DNA of 64,000 bases from Tubulanus polymorphus (Eukaryota; Nemertea; Palaeonemertea; Tubulaniformes; Tubulanidae), in assembly GCF_964204645.1 (NCBI RefSeq), contig NC_134026.1, positions 11,062,450 through 11,126,449 on the forward strand. Reading direction: 5' to 3'. Position 1 is the stretch's first letter. Every line of letters begins with the position of its first letter. Made by a program: the position numbers and the translations under genes. The notes beneath the pieces were generated by a model. That model was not told where the DNA came from, did not search any database, and saw only the letters and a program-made list of their open reading frames with translations. Below, piece by piece: positions 51,301 to 62,829 of the stretch.

Positions 51301-54300
51301 AAATCGGGTTTAATTCTACTTTATGTTCATAGAATGATGACATATCTGTGACGCCTATTTTCCTATTACCACCGAGTGTTTGACGTCGCACTTTGGAACT
51401 GCTTGACTGAGGTTTGCCATCTTGTTGAATTATGTTAATAGGGTGTGTTTTACAATGCAAGTAAGTATTCGGGACGGCGGTCTGTAATGCATGTTCATTG
51501 TACCGTGTAACGACCCAGCAGTCTTCCCTACCAATTTATACTATTCATATACCATATCATTTCTATATGAGAGATAAGATAGAAACAACGAAGAAGGATG
51601 CAACTATGCAGTATCCCTCCCAAGAATGGAAAACTAAGTCCTGATCACAGACAACTTTTAGAAAAACAATCTTGGCACTGCATTTTAAAGAGATAAGTGC
51701 TTGATATGTATGTATGTATGAATAAAGCAAGAGACCTACTATGGCATCATATATTGTATATTGCATAAATGCATATTTTATATGCGTGGTTGTCACCTAT
51801 AAATGAAATCATTTTCACAAAGCTTACTACGTTAATTGTGTGCTAACGAGCGCATTCCAGGCGCGGATCCAGGGCCATACAGTGACTACAGCACAGTGAA
51901 AAAAGGGCACCAATTTTGGGAAAGGGCCAGTATTAATGCCCAGCGAGTGAGTTTGAGTTTGAATGCCATTCATTGGTATCATGCCACTAAATTTGCCTTC
52001 ACATTCAATTTGCTTATGCTTTTTTTTTAGATTTTTGGCGAAATTTGCCCGTTTTCGATTACATTTATAGAGCAACAATAATGTCTCTTTTAGAATAGTG
52101 CCCCTTTGAATAAAAAAAATGTCTTAGATTACCTTTTATGATTTTGGGAAATTTATCTCATTCACATTTTGCTTTAGGCCTAGTACAGAAAAGCAATTAT
52201 TTTTTATGGCGCACAAATTGTGTGCCCTTTTATTTACTTTTTTCCCGAAACATAAATTTTTCAAGGGCATTTGAAAACTGCGACTACCGCATGCATGTGC
52301 TGCATGTGCGATAGTCTGGATCCGCGTCTGCATTCACAACTTAGAACATATGAAGTTTTCTGCCACCGTCAACCATTTACCATCCAGCAGTCAATCATTT
52401 TAGATCAAGTAGAATGATTTCATATACCTTTTCTTGCATGACTTCTAAGGAAAGAACCTAATTCAGTCAATTTCTATGTGTTAATGTACGGACGCGTGTG
52501 ATTGCAAAATAAATGCAGATTTATTCCTGCAACGACTCTTCGGGCTAAGTGGCTCATTGAGCGAACACTTGTACCTCAGTTCATTATACGTCATTTATAA
52601 TTTTGGAATATTGTGATATTCTGGTATAAGCCGTGAAGGTAATGCGCGGGCACTCTTCCTAATTGAGATTTGAGACGGGAATTTGTTGTTTTTCATTACA
52701 TCTTTTGCGACAATGCGAAAACAACAACAACTAAATAATTTTCTCGTCTCCTTATTCGCCTAAACTCATTTGCGACTAATGAACACTAGAACGTGTAGAA
52801 TATGTCCAATAATTACATGCAATTAATCACCATCATGTTTGAAATTATCCTTAAAGTATTTTCAAATACTAAGATATTGTTAATTGCAAATACAGCAAAT
52901 AAGCAGGTTTACAGTGCACGTAAATTATATACCGGCGTATCACTATCAATTAATCAAACTTAAAACGTTTTTACGCTGTAGCAGAACTTCATTAATGGTC
53001 TATTATCGCCCAACGCAGGCATGGTGGGGACTTGCCTTATCATAACGTAGCGGTCAACATGTGGAAATTGTGACTAAAGTATGAATAATAGCTACTACAG
53101 AGTATGTTTCGCGCTATTACAATCCTAAGTATGAATTCTAGAAGCGGTTTTTATAAGAGTTCTGAATAAATTACAAGCGCTGGACAATTCGAAGCCAATA
53201 GATAAAACTGTTATGCGAGAATGAGATTTTGGATTTCCAGTATTCTTTCTAATGAAATGCGATTTCGCCAGAACCTTCGTAAATTTTCCAAATTGGGTTG
53301 CAATGCGGTAGCAGCAATATCAAAGCGTTGAGGTCGGCGGTGTGATGATGTCTAATTAACTACAATTCACGCAGTTCGAGTCACTCTTTGAACTCTATCT
53401 TGTGCCAAACGGTGGGGTGCGCCTTAACTGGATTCAGATCTCTTAATGATTTCTTTCAAACTGTCATGTTTCATCAGAAACCACGACCATTGATCTATTG
53501 TAATCGATGTTTAAGAATTAGAAATATCTAAACCTACTATACGCAAATAATAACAACCAAGGTATATAAAATCATGGACTCCAACACGTTTTAGACTACA
53601 TGATGGAATTAAGCTAATGTCTTACGAGAACGCAAACAACATATATTACGTAATTGGTACATCGATGCCAGCTGGGTTAACAGGTAAAATACCCTCGGTT
53701 AATGTCCCCCATACAAAAATCTCTCGAGGTAAAAACTCCCAGGTAAAATCCGTCGAATTCAGGTTTTGCTTACAGCAATTCATAACTGAGAAAGGTTTTC
53801 AAAGTTCGAATTTTGATTATTGAATTTTCATGATTTTATGATCGGAGAACCGACTTCTACCCGATCCTCTACCTAATTCGAAGAACGGAGGGATAACTTC
53901 CGATTGTAAAACATTGGAAATATTTGATTTTTAACCCATGTATATTTCTTTTTCACAACAATATCAAGGAATACATATAGAGCGCGTGCTTATGTGCTTT
54001 TTACGTGTGTTAGAAATTATTCTCAAGTTACCAGTACAGTTTAATTCTACAGACCGAGAGTTTAAATCACCATATTCAGAAACCAACTCGTACCCAGAAT
54101 AGAAATACATTGTATTGTCATAAGTTATCATACCTAATCATGTGTTTAGGTGATCATATTGTATCCCACAATTGAAGAATAATATTGGTGAATTTTGCTA
54201 CGTTGTTGTGAAATAAATGTGCGGATTTTACCAGGGGGATTTTTGCTTTTTATTGATCTTAGTAACATGGAGTGTCCCTGTTATTCATTTGGTTGCAAGA

Positions 54301-56839
54301 TTTGGTCCGATCCGTTTTTGATTTGGTATCCCTTGCAAACTCACTGCATCTGCCGGGAACGAAACAGGGAGTTTGATTCTGAAATCGGAAATCGAAGTAC
54401 AGGTATATAATTGTTTGATCGGTGGTCGAAACTATACAAAATTGTTTATTAAAGCTGAAGTACATAATTGGAAATTGAGGTTCCAGTTCATTCTAACAAT
54501 TTTTCAGCCAGTTTGAACCGGCAAGCGACTGATCGGGGTTAATTTTGTTGGTCGTCTAATTTAATACATCGATATTTTAGAAACAACTCATAAATATAAG
54601 GTTGAAGATCATCTTGTCTATTTTTGAATTAAAGGTCGTTTGTCCGAAGGTTTATTGTAAGAGAGGACCTTTAACCGGCGGTTACCTACATTCGCTAGCT
54701 GAATATATGTACTTTCTATTTACTTCTTGACAAATTATAGTCATTTTTGTTCGCTTAGTTCCAGATTAGATCCACATTAGATCAGATCCAGATTTACCTT
54801 TATGTAGGCCTACAACATCTGTAAAATAATACATCACCTACATTCATCTATCATCTATCTATACACAATGATATTTTATGACAGCACCGTAGCTGTCTAT
54901 ATTAGACTAATCATGGACGTATAATCTAGTTTATACGTCCATGGACTAATCTACAGTGGCTGACTATTGACTACACACGTCTCATATCTACAAAAATGCT
55001 ACGCCTTGTGCAGGTACCAACCACTCTATAGTGCGTCACTTACCCTGGACGTTGTTTTCGCTATTGTGATGATTATCATCCTCCCCTGTCGAATGTGATT
55101 TGCCCATTTTTCGTGATTCTTGGACTTTGGGAAGAGCTGCAGGGAAAATGACGATGGGAGATACAAATATAGTACAAATATAGTTACCTAGCAATCAAAC
55201 AGATATAGCTCAATCTATTTTGATGTAATTCTACTAGTGTTATCAATGCCTACTTACTGCGGTCGTCATTTTCTAATTTCAAGCATTACGATCATAAGTG
55301 ACCAATATAGTTATTACACTATACACTGTTTTTATTCATTATATGATAATGGTATATAAACACTGACTTAATGGGTAGACGGGAACCTATAATTGAAATT
55401 CTATGACCATTTCGTATTCTATTTCATTGTCAATGACGTTTTAACCTCGCATGCTCGGATACACCCTAGGAGTACTTTGTATGACAATACCGGACCATAA
55501 CATGAATTTTACACATTAAAAGACATAGTGCATATTGTGAATCTTCAATATCCTCAGTTATCGTATGGAATTCAATTTTAGAATCATGATTTCGATGCCA
55601 ATAGAATGTTGGAGAAGAATGTTAAGATAACAGAATAATCATCAGCACCGTAGAATGGTCACAGAGATCATAAATGTGAACTTCGTAAGCGGATATTACA
55701 ACCACCGTTATGTCTTAATATTTCAGCAATCGGAGTAGAATCACGACTTTACGTTGTGCAAATTACATAATTTTCCCCGTACTCGTGTACAAGCACGATG
55801 AAGTTCACATAGAGCATGGATGTAAACTTCGTAAGAGGATATTGCAATCGCCTTGATGTCATAATATCCACCAATGTATGTTTATCCCTGTGACTTCAAA
55901 TGAAATTCTACGCATTTCCGTTACGCAAAGCTCCTGGTCATATAATAGAACGATATATCCAGGACTTAATAACTTCGCTCTTTAGTTTATCGCTTAGTGC
56001 GCCGACCCATACTGGCAGTTAAGCAGGCTACATTCGAAAAAGCAATCATATCGATGTATGAACACTCGGAGAGGCTCCGACTTGCTTTGTACAAACTACG
56101 TCTGCGAATCAAAGCTGATATTTCAATTTCAATTTATTCCATAAGAAAGCATGTGATAATTCAAGGCTTGCTAATAACGTCGATCCATTTTCTTTATGAT
56201 TGGAATACGAATAGACTTTGGCGTGGACCACGAAAACGCCTAGAAGTTAAATTCTGACAAAATCTGCCAAAATCTGAATTCTGAATAACCAATACCACAA
56301 GGAAGGAACTAGAACACGCAAGAACTATATAAGCAATATCAAATTTTTTTAGACTTGTGCAAAAAATCGTTTTCAGCCCAGTCATTCTGACGCGGCCTGG
56401 AACTGGATTTCAATGGTATGAGATTATCTTTTTCTAGTTTCACTTCACAAGTAATTATTCCTAGACTCGGCACTTTTAGCAAAATCTAGTTTGGACACGA
56501 CGCCATAAGCTTGTTTAAGTATTCATATATTAACTCGATCAAGAGTAATCAGCAATTTTGGGTGCTTAACGATTTCTTAATCTTATCTTAGATTTAATGA
56601 TTATAAAACGGTAGGCCGATAGCTGATTATTGATGTATATTCAGTTCGAAGTGACATAAACATTTCAAATATTTTTCCCATAAAAAAGGGAATTTTACTG
56701 CAAACCTAGGCCTAACCACATTTTACCTTTCAGTAATAAAAGTAAAGCAAAAAGATAAATTTGCATTATTTCGCTGCAATGTTATTTTGGAAATAGAAAT
56801 AAACTTACCGTCCGTTTTAAGTCTTTTTGCTCCTGCCAT
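42258..56839 (-). CDS. SLC6A3: Sodium-dependent monoamine (dopamine-type) transporter, SLC6 family
   Basis: Na+/Cl--coupled re-uptake of a monoamine, probably dopamine, across the plasma membrane. Fifteen exons, all phase-consistent: 56809-56839, 55044-55136, 50818-51045, 50566-50700, 50107-50428, 49413-49551, 49079-49213, 48895-48998, 48661-48785, 45779-45891, 45435-45563, 45148-45247, 44733-44833, 44349-44516, 42258-42374 (2040 nt, 679 residues). The cytoplasmic N-tail ends in RETWGKK. TM1 reads [17 protein letters not shown] with the monoamine-binding Asp at about 101. Extracellular loop 2 has the Cys203/Cys212 pair and several N-x-S/T sites. TM6 contains [11 protein letters not shown]8 [24 protein letters not shown] and [11 protein letters not shown] favour dopamine/noradrenaline over serotonin transporters, but substrate is inferred. 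The N-tail is longer than in vertebrate DAT. Start choice is open: ATG 56839 has weak context and two upstream ORFs, ATG 55107 (aaaATGG) is stronger and gives 659 residues. Confidence 0.93.
42617..42825. repeat. Foldback array of ~24-bp TCGAAATT-type units
   Basis: The left half repeats words like TATGTCGAAATTC(G/T)ACTTAT. The right half repeats their complements, such as ATAACTCGAATTTTGACA, so the block is an inverted array about 200 bp long centred near 42715. It lies in the last transporter intron. Confidence 0.7.
43134..43609 (+). promoter_or_regulatory. Array of four CTCF-like motifs, 153-154 bp spacing
   Basis: Motifs sit at 43134-43147 (gccctctggtgacc, weakest), 43287-43301, 43441-43455 and 43595-43609 (CGCCCCCTGGTGGCC). 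The reverse complement of the last fits CCASYAGRKGGCR at all 13 positions; the middle two miss one. All have the same orientation, one per tandem unit. CTCF is present in bilaterians, but whether these sites are bound is unknown. Confidence 0.35.
44249..44282. repeat. (CGGA)n microsatellite within the HINE
   Basis: About eight CGGA copies, one with an AACG variant, directly before the element's terminal hairpin. Confidence 0.95.
45892..48660 (-). other. Transporter intron 9
   Basis: A 2.8-kb intron with no nested gene seen. It holds a perfect 12-bp stem, 3-nt loop hairpin at 46386-46412 (GTTCGAAGTTGT/ACAACTTCGAAC), a 22-bp tandem duplication near 48211-48256 and a half-copy of the CATGGACGTATAAACTA palindrome at 48439-48455. 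Confidence 0.7.
48439..48455 (+). repeat. Half-site of the CATGGACGTATAAACTA palindrome family
   Basis: The 17-bp arm matches the palindromes at 28818 and 54912, but the mirrored half is not adjacent and was not found nearby. It could be one end of a longer, decayed element of the same family. Confidence 0.5.
51858..52330. mobile_element. Non-autonomous hAT-type DNA transposon, 473 bp
   Basis: The ends are CAGGCGCGGATCCAGGG and, reverse-complemented from the right, CAGACGCGGATCCAGAC, matching at 14 of 17 positions. CATTC flanks both sides (51853-51857 and 52331-52335), a 5-bp duplication as in hAT5-type elements. CAG...CTG termini also fit hAT. The interior is AT-rich without a transposase. 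Lies in transporter intron 2. Confidence 0.75.
54255..54660 (+). repeat. Dispersed repeat family B, copy 3
   Basis: Same block order as 25290-25690, including 'gaaccggcaagcgactgat' and 'taatttaatacatcgata'. Lies in transporter intron 2, opposite to the gene's sense. Confidence 0.75.
54905..54950. mobile_element. 32-bp palindrome with 7-bp flanking duplication, copy 2
   Basis: The palindrome 54912-54943 differs from 28818-28849 by one base (ATAATCTAG for ATAAACTAG). GACTAAT lies directly on both sides (54905-54911 and 54944-54950), a different heptamer from the other locus, as expected for target-site duplications. In transporter intron 2. Confidence 0.7.
55044..55136 (-). CDS. SLC6A3: Second coding exon of the monoamine transporter (N-tail)
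   Basis: The acceptor ccctgcag and donor gtaagt bound a 93-nt segment. Its frame ([20 protein letters not shown] then D, N/H-rich) joins exon 1 in phase 1 and exon 3 in phase 1. It contains the well-placed alternative start ATG 55107. Low-complexity Asp/His/Asn content is typical of a cytoplasmic tail. Confidence 0.7.
55642..55877. repeat. Diverged tandem duplication, ~145-bp period
   Basis: 'gtgaacttcgtaagcggata' near 55677 recurs as 'gtaaacttcgtaagaggata' near 55822. Both are followed by 'ttacaaccaccgttatgtc' or 'ttgcaatcgccttgatgtc' and preceded by AGCAC(C/G). Two units, in transporter intron 1. Confidence 0.6.
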
Positions 56840-56930
56840 ACATGGTCATCGTTTGACCGGGTTATTCACAATTAAGACAACGTTTCACCAGTTGCAGGTC
56901 CTGTGCATTCATTGGATTCGCTAAAAAACG
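56809..56930 (-). CDS. SLC6A3: First coding exon of the monoamine transporter, with 5' leader and two upstream ORFs
   Basis: The coding part is 56839-56809 ([10 protein letters not shown] plus one base). A likely acceptor (gttttttag) at 56931-56932 suggests an earlier untranslated exon. Two upstream ORFs sit in the leader: 56912-56862 (17 codons with stop) and 56849-56817 (11 codons with stop), the latter overlapping the ATG at 56839. If used, they would reduce initiation here and favour the ATG in exon 2. Confidence 0.6.
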
Positions 56931-59900
56931 ATATATGAATAACTTTTCATAATGTTGTAAGACCGTTGGAAATAGTTTCTGCATCTGATCGTAAGATATC
57001 CTGCAAGTCTGATATAACGGCTACCAAAATGATAGCCAGTTTTCAAAAAGGAACAAATGCATAATTTGCTCAGAAAATTGCTTTCTGAAAAATGAAAAAT
57101 ACTAGCAGTACATTCTGCAAATATATGGGGTAACTATCCATTGAAAATAAGCGTAGATAGTTAACCGATTAATTATCCAGATATTCAACTTACCAGCGAG
57201 TTGGGATCACTATAGGTCTTTATGGATTATTACTAGCGCGTATCAGTGTAAAGTTTGTCACATAAGTGGCATGAATGTCTACCCCTAGATGTAGTGCATG
57301 TGAATTTCAAGCCTTAATATCACGACATGAATAGCTTTGCACTCAAGGTATGATATTATAAACATTTGTGCCAATGCATCCATCAATTTCTCTCGGTGTA
57401 TTGATAATAGAAGTGTGTCTCCACGGCGTCAATGACACATCAGCTTCAACGTAATTAAGTAACATTTAATAAAATTGCTATTAGTCGACTGTGAAATCAC
57501 GGCCATTTGCAAATACTTGCTCGCGATATCTGCATAATAGCAGCTATGATTAGTAATTCTCTATTTCGCTTACAAACTCTACCGTTGTTTTTTGTTTTCT
57601 ATTTTCTACCATAAAATCCTCTAGAGCCAACTACACTTGGTATAAAATACGAATGATCATTTTTGAACGGTTACTATCCGATTATGCAATGTCTCGGTGG
57701 AAAGAAAGCACACTTAAACAGCTTTATGTGTAAGCAAACAGAAGAAAGGAAAATGTAGAAAAATCCAGCCAATTGCAAACGTACACGAAGAAAATAAAAC
57801 GCACTGTTGATAATTCATCGTAAATGTGATTCATCGGTTTAAACCAGCCGATTATACATCAATCAAAGCACTCATTTGCGATGCAAGTTTCTAGTTGGTT
57901 GCACCGAGTCCGGCTTGGACTTGACAGCGTGTGCTTTAACGGGCCGACAATAGGTATGTAAACCGCAACGATACACACGAGTTACACGACATATACAACG
58001 TAATTTGATTGGCTGAATGGTGCGTTATATTTGAATAAACCCCCGCAGCCTGGCTATTGCTTGTTTTTCTTCGCAATGCCTTGGGCTGAATTGTTGCCCA
58101 TCCGGTAATTTCTATCGTAGTCATGGTTAGCTTAATGCTGCGTTGAGTGACAAAAGCAACTAGCAACGAATAAAACCACCGTAATAATCACTCAAATTAC
58201 TACCTCTGAATATGAAGAGATTGAATTACATTTTTTTCAGATTGTTCTTGGTTTCTCATAAAACAGCAGTCGGAATCACCAATTGTTATCAATGGATTTT
58301 ACAACAAACCTACTTTGATGATGTCGACAAGTGAACGTATCACGGCGATGTTTGAAAAAACGACCTATTCATGGCTAATTGACCGAAGTTCATAATTTTT
58401 CCAGTGGCCGGTATTTCGAAGGCAGATTCTCGTTTAAGAATAGATTAGTCCTACCATATGCCAAACTCGTGCGTGGAGTTAATACAACCATCAGTCGTAG
58501 ATTTCCATGCTGGTCATGGGCCTTCTTCATAACCTCGCTGTGTTATGACCAACAATTACCGTGGCTACGAGCTAATGAGCAGTACCGTGGCTACGAGTAA
58601 ATGATAAAACCCCAAAACCCTGCGATTTTCACAGAAACAACTGAAAACATTTCCTAGTGATGATGGAAATGACACGTTATATTAACGCTAGCGTTTTTTA
58701 AACCATCCTCACTTTCTTTCAGGGGTACACATGCATAATAACACCTGGGCCTACTAAAATTGGTATCTGCCTTAATGAAATTCTGAAGTGGTTACGAGAG
58801 AAAATCGAAAATCACTAAACATGGAGCTACATTAAAAGTTACAATAACGTTAAGGTTTTTTGAACTATGCTTCTTCAATTTCTCCGATAATCCACATGCA
58901 AAAATAATAGGTACTGAGAAAAAAAATGGTACTTGCTAAGAAATTCTGATGAAGGTAGGAGGAAAAATCGAAAATTACAAAAAATCGCACAAATACGATA
59001 TGAATTGCTTTTCGATAAGTCATCAAAATTGGATTGGATTTCCATCGATTTTGTACGCAAAAATCTCCAAAACGGAAGGAAACCAAAGAAATGACAGCGT
59101 AAACAGTAGTGTCGAATGACAACGTAACGCAAGCGTTCCTAATATCCTTCTTGTTTCCCCTTTGAAGTTTGTGGCTCAAGTCGCTCTGTGACTGATCCGA
59201 TGATGTTCTTACAGCAGCACAGGCACACAGTAATATCCTGTCGATAATTGAAGCGACCTCTTTGGTCACGATTAGAAGGAGTCAAATGGGCACTAGACGC
59301 CGATTAATTTACCTTACATAATTGACTGAGAATCAGTTCGCACTTGAGATATTGCATTCGATGTTACATTCGACGGTCGAGTCTCGATGATAACTAGCTA
59401 TACTTCACTAGTCTCTCACCCGAATGTAACTTAACAGCAGAAGTCATCCAAGAACAAGCAAAGATTTTCCTATATTAGCTCAAATTCGGTCAGGATTAGG
59501 AGTACTTAGATTGCGCGATTAGGTCTCTATGCCTACCCGTAGCAGTCTGAATTTTTTTCATGCTAGATCTGCATGGGAATTTGTTGAGACATCCGCATTA
59601 CGACACATATAGATCACCGATGGGTTTATGTATTCCAGGTCAGATAATGCTGGTGCTTATCCGCAGGGGTACTAATTCGATATGTAGAAATATTTACTAG
59701 GCTACTTTAGGCCTGCTAAGTTAAGTGCTCTATCCCTGATATATAAATACATGCTCATACCGATGAAAAAGTAACGTAAACATCGAAATCCAGTGGAAAA
59801 CATTTTTGTAGAATTCTTGTCCCGCGTTGGTATGAGTAAAGGTATCTTTCGTATCTTTCATAAATTTTCTTCTGTGTTATGGCTTGGAAACGATTACTCA

Positions 59901-60980
59901 AAAGTTTTTGCATGATGCTTATATACAGACGAGAACATGTTCGAGAAGTCGTCTCAAAATGACATGATTTATCCATTGCAACTTACTGGTAGACCTTACA
60001 GTGATTTTGTACCCGTGATCAGTTCGTGTGTAAGATGGATTCACAATATGTATGTACACAATTTTACACGCATACCCAATATACACGTCATTACGCATAA
60101 TTTCTTCGCGTTATCACCTACTGTTTTTCGATATGACTAATCGGTTATTATTACAAAATAGGAATCCCGAGCCCTGATGAAACATCATAGCATTTTGCAT
60201 CGTAATCTGGGTTTATGGTGCTTTGACATCGGTAACCTGGATTATATATTTCCGTGCGAATATATCACGCTAATGGCTGCGCATTATTGATCAAGTTTAT
60301 CATAGTGGTCACTGATCAACATCAATCAGAAACTTGAAATTAATTTTCAGAACAATATGACAGCGGCTGGAAACTTATTTAACAGTCGAAGTTAACAACG
60401 GCTATGAAAACCGATTTCCATATGTTTAAGTGAAGGCAAACATAACTGAATGCCTTTCTAATAAATTTCAGTCGCCACCGGTCAATAAAGCCATTGTGAA
60501 CAGATCGTCAATTTTACTGACCGTCGTTCGGGTATTGATTCCAACCGATTTTATGGCGTGGTCCCTATGCATCACGAGCGGATATTGAACCAGGCGATGA
60601 GCAGAGGAAGCGGGCGGGGATCTCCGTTCAATAGAACGCATGCTGACCACCATGCACTCTGTGATTTATTTCCCTTGATTACTTAGTGAATTATAACCGT
60701 CAACTTTGCCATTAGATTCGAAAATTGATTTCAAATCAATGAAGATATTTCGTCCAAAAATGAGTCATCGAAATATCTTCGTAACACATGAAATATTGAT
60801 GATTCAAGAATCATTAGGCCCATTCTTGGTTTATAGATATTTTGTTGGCGAACCTTTATTTCGCGCGTCAGTGATCGCGTCTTAAACAATGTTAATAACC
60901 TATTCAAATACGCTTTACATTAAAGCAATCTCAAAGATGTGTATTTTTCGAACATTGACTAATCATAAAACTCTTTGAAT
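56931..60980. other. Upstream flank of the transporter gene, nothing firm recognised
   Basis: The promoter of the - strand transporter should lie here. An inverted CCAAT (gattggctg) occurs near 58007. A 134-codon open frame on - (59269-58865) has no recognised domain. No exon is supported. Confidence 0.4.
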
Positions 60981-61019
60981 AAAAATGTTTTTAAAACACG
61001 TTCAAAAGTGGTTCGATAA

Positions 61020-61400
61020 GACGAATTTCAGATGATTGGTTATGAACAATCCAATAAGAAACAAGAATTTGATTTTTTTTTTGGTGGACAGGCAACCAAT
61101 TGAGACTATACAGTATTCGGGTAACGTGTACATGTTTCTTTGACCGAGCAACTAAATTAGTCGTGTCGCACAGTTTATAGTTAATTGCAACCGGTTTATA
61201 AGATTTGATGGTAGGTTATACAGTAAACTATTACAGTAATCGAATCGGAATGAGACAAATGCGCGAACCAATCGTTCTGCTCTAATTTTGTCTAAAACCG
61301 GCGAATTCTGCCGATTCGGAAAGAAATGAAATAAAATTGATTCACGCATTATATTTGCGATATGATGGTCCATATCATCAAGTGCATTCAAGGATCTCTT
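61020..61400 (-). mobile_element. CR1/Jockey-like non-LTR retrotransposon fragment (reverse transcriptase)
   Basis: On the - strand an open frame 61391-61152 contains RAERLVRAFVSFRFDYCNSL then LYNLPSNLINRLQL and CATRLI. This is the characteristic block after the catalytic domain of CR1/L2/Jockey-type reverse transcriptases (consensus-like LVxAFVxSRLDYCNSLLYGLP). Beyond the stop, a shifted frame reads WLPVHQKKNQILV, the next conserved block (LHWLPV), so a frameshift and stop codons mark it as dead. Both ends are truncated. Confidence 0.8.
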
Positions 61401-62708
61401 ACGGAGAGAATAAATAGTAAGCCATGCTCACTTAATTAAATCGAGCTATATTCATTCCAAAATATCTAGAGTAATGGCGATAAAAATTACAATGAAATTG
61501 ATAATCACGTGTTTCAATTTTATCTTTCCTAGAGATTAAGTTCGAACACATGGTTTAGATTCATACGCAAAAATCTTTATATTGAATTTATCAAATTCCA
61601 CATTAATTCGAGTAAAATAGTCGATTTCTCCAATTTTTAACTAAGAAAAGAATTTCAACTTTTCGACATGTGCGTTTATTTTACTAATTATACCACTATG
61701 CACAAAAAATTATGTTTTATGACGTACCTTAGGCAGGCTCAAAATAAATTGCTAAGATATCCCAAGCTTCTTTTGGTGACTGAACGTTACGAATTTTCGA
61801 TAACTGTGGTTATGAAGTTGATGATGAATTAAAAGGCCCGAAGCCTTGTGGAGTTGCCATCACTCTAACATCTACAATTATTGAATAATGCGCTCAGAAA
61901 ATCGAACTGGTTCTGAATGGCTCCTGCAACTTGCGGAAGTGTCCCTGCAGCGTTAATATGCACTAACCGTTACCAAGTCTTTCTGCTCACGTGGTTCAAT
62001 TGAAGAACTAATTTGGTGATTACTTTTATATGGATCACTGGCGGGCTACACGTCTGTGAATTACAGCACAAGATTTTCGAGCGTTTATTGTGTCTTTCAA
62101 CTTGCGTGCGAATGAAGACCGACGAGTCAATCGTGGGTTACGTAGGTAACAACGAACTGTATCGAACAAACTCAGGTGCGAAAAGAGGTTAGCCATCCAG
62201 ATTTTGTCTCAACGGCCATTCGTATAGGCAAAAGTATCTGCAATAAAATCAGTTAACGTAATTTTTTGCATTAAAGTATGCATACTTCTAAAGATTCCCC
62301 TCTGAAAATTGTTTTATGGCGTATTTTGTCTTTAAACCACATAAACATACAAATAGAAAATTGATGTTCCTCATTTCATTTGCAAAGGTTTTTTTTTTAA
62401 TTTCCTTTCTAAAGGATATATATTTCGACCAATTTTGTTGACCGTTGATATATAAAAAGTGCTATCAAAAGATATGGCATTTTAAGTTCGCGTTACAGAA
62501 GCCACGTAAAGAATTTCGTACTCTCGAAGGGTGTCGGCAGCTCCCAGCTAGTTGTTAACTATAATACGATATTAATACACCATCCATTACGATTGCATGT
62601 ACGTGTGTAACTGGTATAATGAGTACATAGACTTAATTATGGATGCCGAAGTAAAACAGATATTTTCACTTTAGACGGCAATAAAACGTATTCAGGATAA
62701 CTACTCAC
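61401..62708. other. Intergenic stretch, nothing recognised
   Basis: No repeat shared within the window and no supported exon. Confidence 0.35.
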
Positions 62709-62829
62709 CGTAAAAGCCCGGGAAACGTTTTCCACGACGCTCAAGCTGTAATTTATTGCCTCCCCAGCGGCGTTGATCAGGTTAAGATGGACGTGAACGC
62801 CGCCCAAGATATTCATGTAAACGTACATC
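62709..62829 (-). CDS. Candidate exon with PKD-like beta-sandwich sequence
   Basis: On the - strand a 121-nt segment lies between an acceptor (atacacaccag) and a consensus donor (gtgagt). Its frame is open throughout, taking one base to complete the incoming codon and then 40 codons. The peptide contains VHVHLNLINAAGEAINYSLS then VVENV. Alternating hydrophobics before N-A-A-G and a following V-x-V strand are the hallmarks of PKD domains in polycystin- and REJ-type surface proteins; an Ig-like domain is an alternative. No partner exon was found; the rest of the gene may lie beyond the window or be lost. Family assignment rests on pattern only. Confidence 0.35.

Larger units (their letters stand above)
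51046..55043 (-). other. Transporter intron 2
   Basis: A 4.0-kb intron that hosts a 473-bp hAT-type element, dispersed repeat B copy 3 and a 32-bp palindrome. No nested exon or gene is otherwise supported. Confidence 0.75.

Noticed and set aside
58865-59269. 134-codon open frame on the - strand upstream of the transporter
   Set aside because: Length alone is not convincing; no domain, repeat partner or splice context was seen.
60478-60600. A + strand frame after an acceptor-like ttcag reading SPPVNKAIVN...PTDFMAWSLC, faintly like GPCR TM6
   Set aside because: It ends in a stop after 38 codons, has no donor or partner exons, and the resemblance is limited to a few residues.
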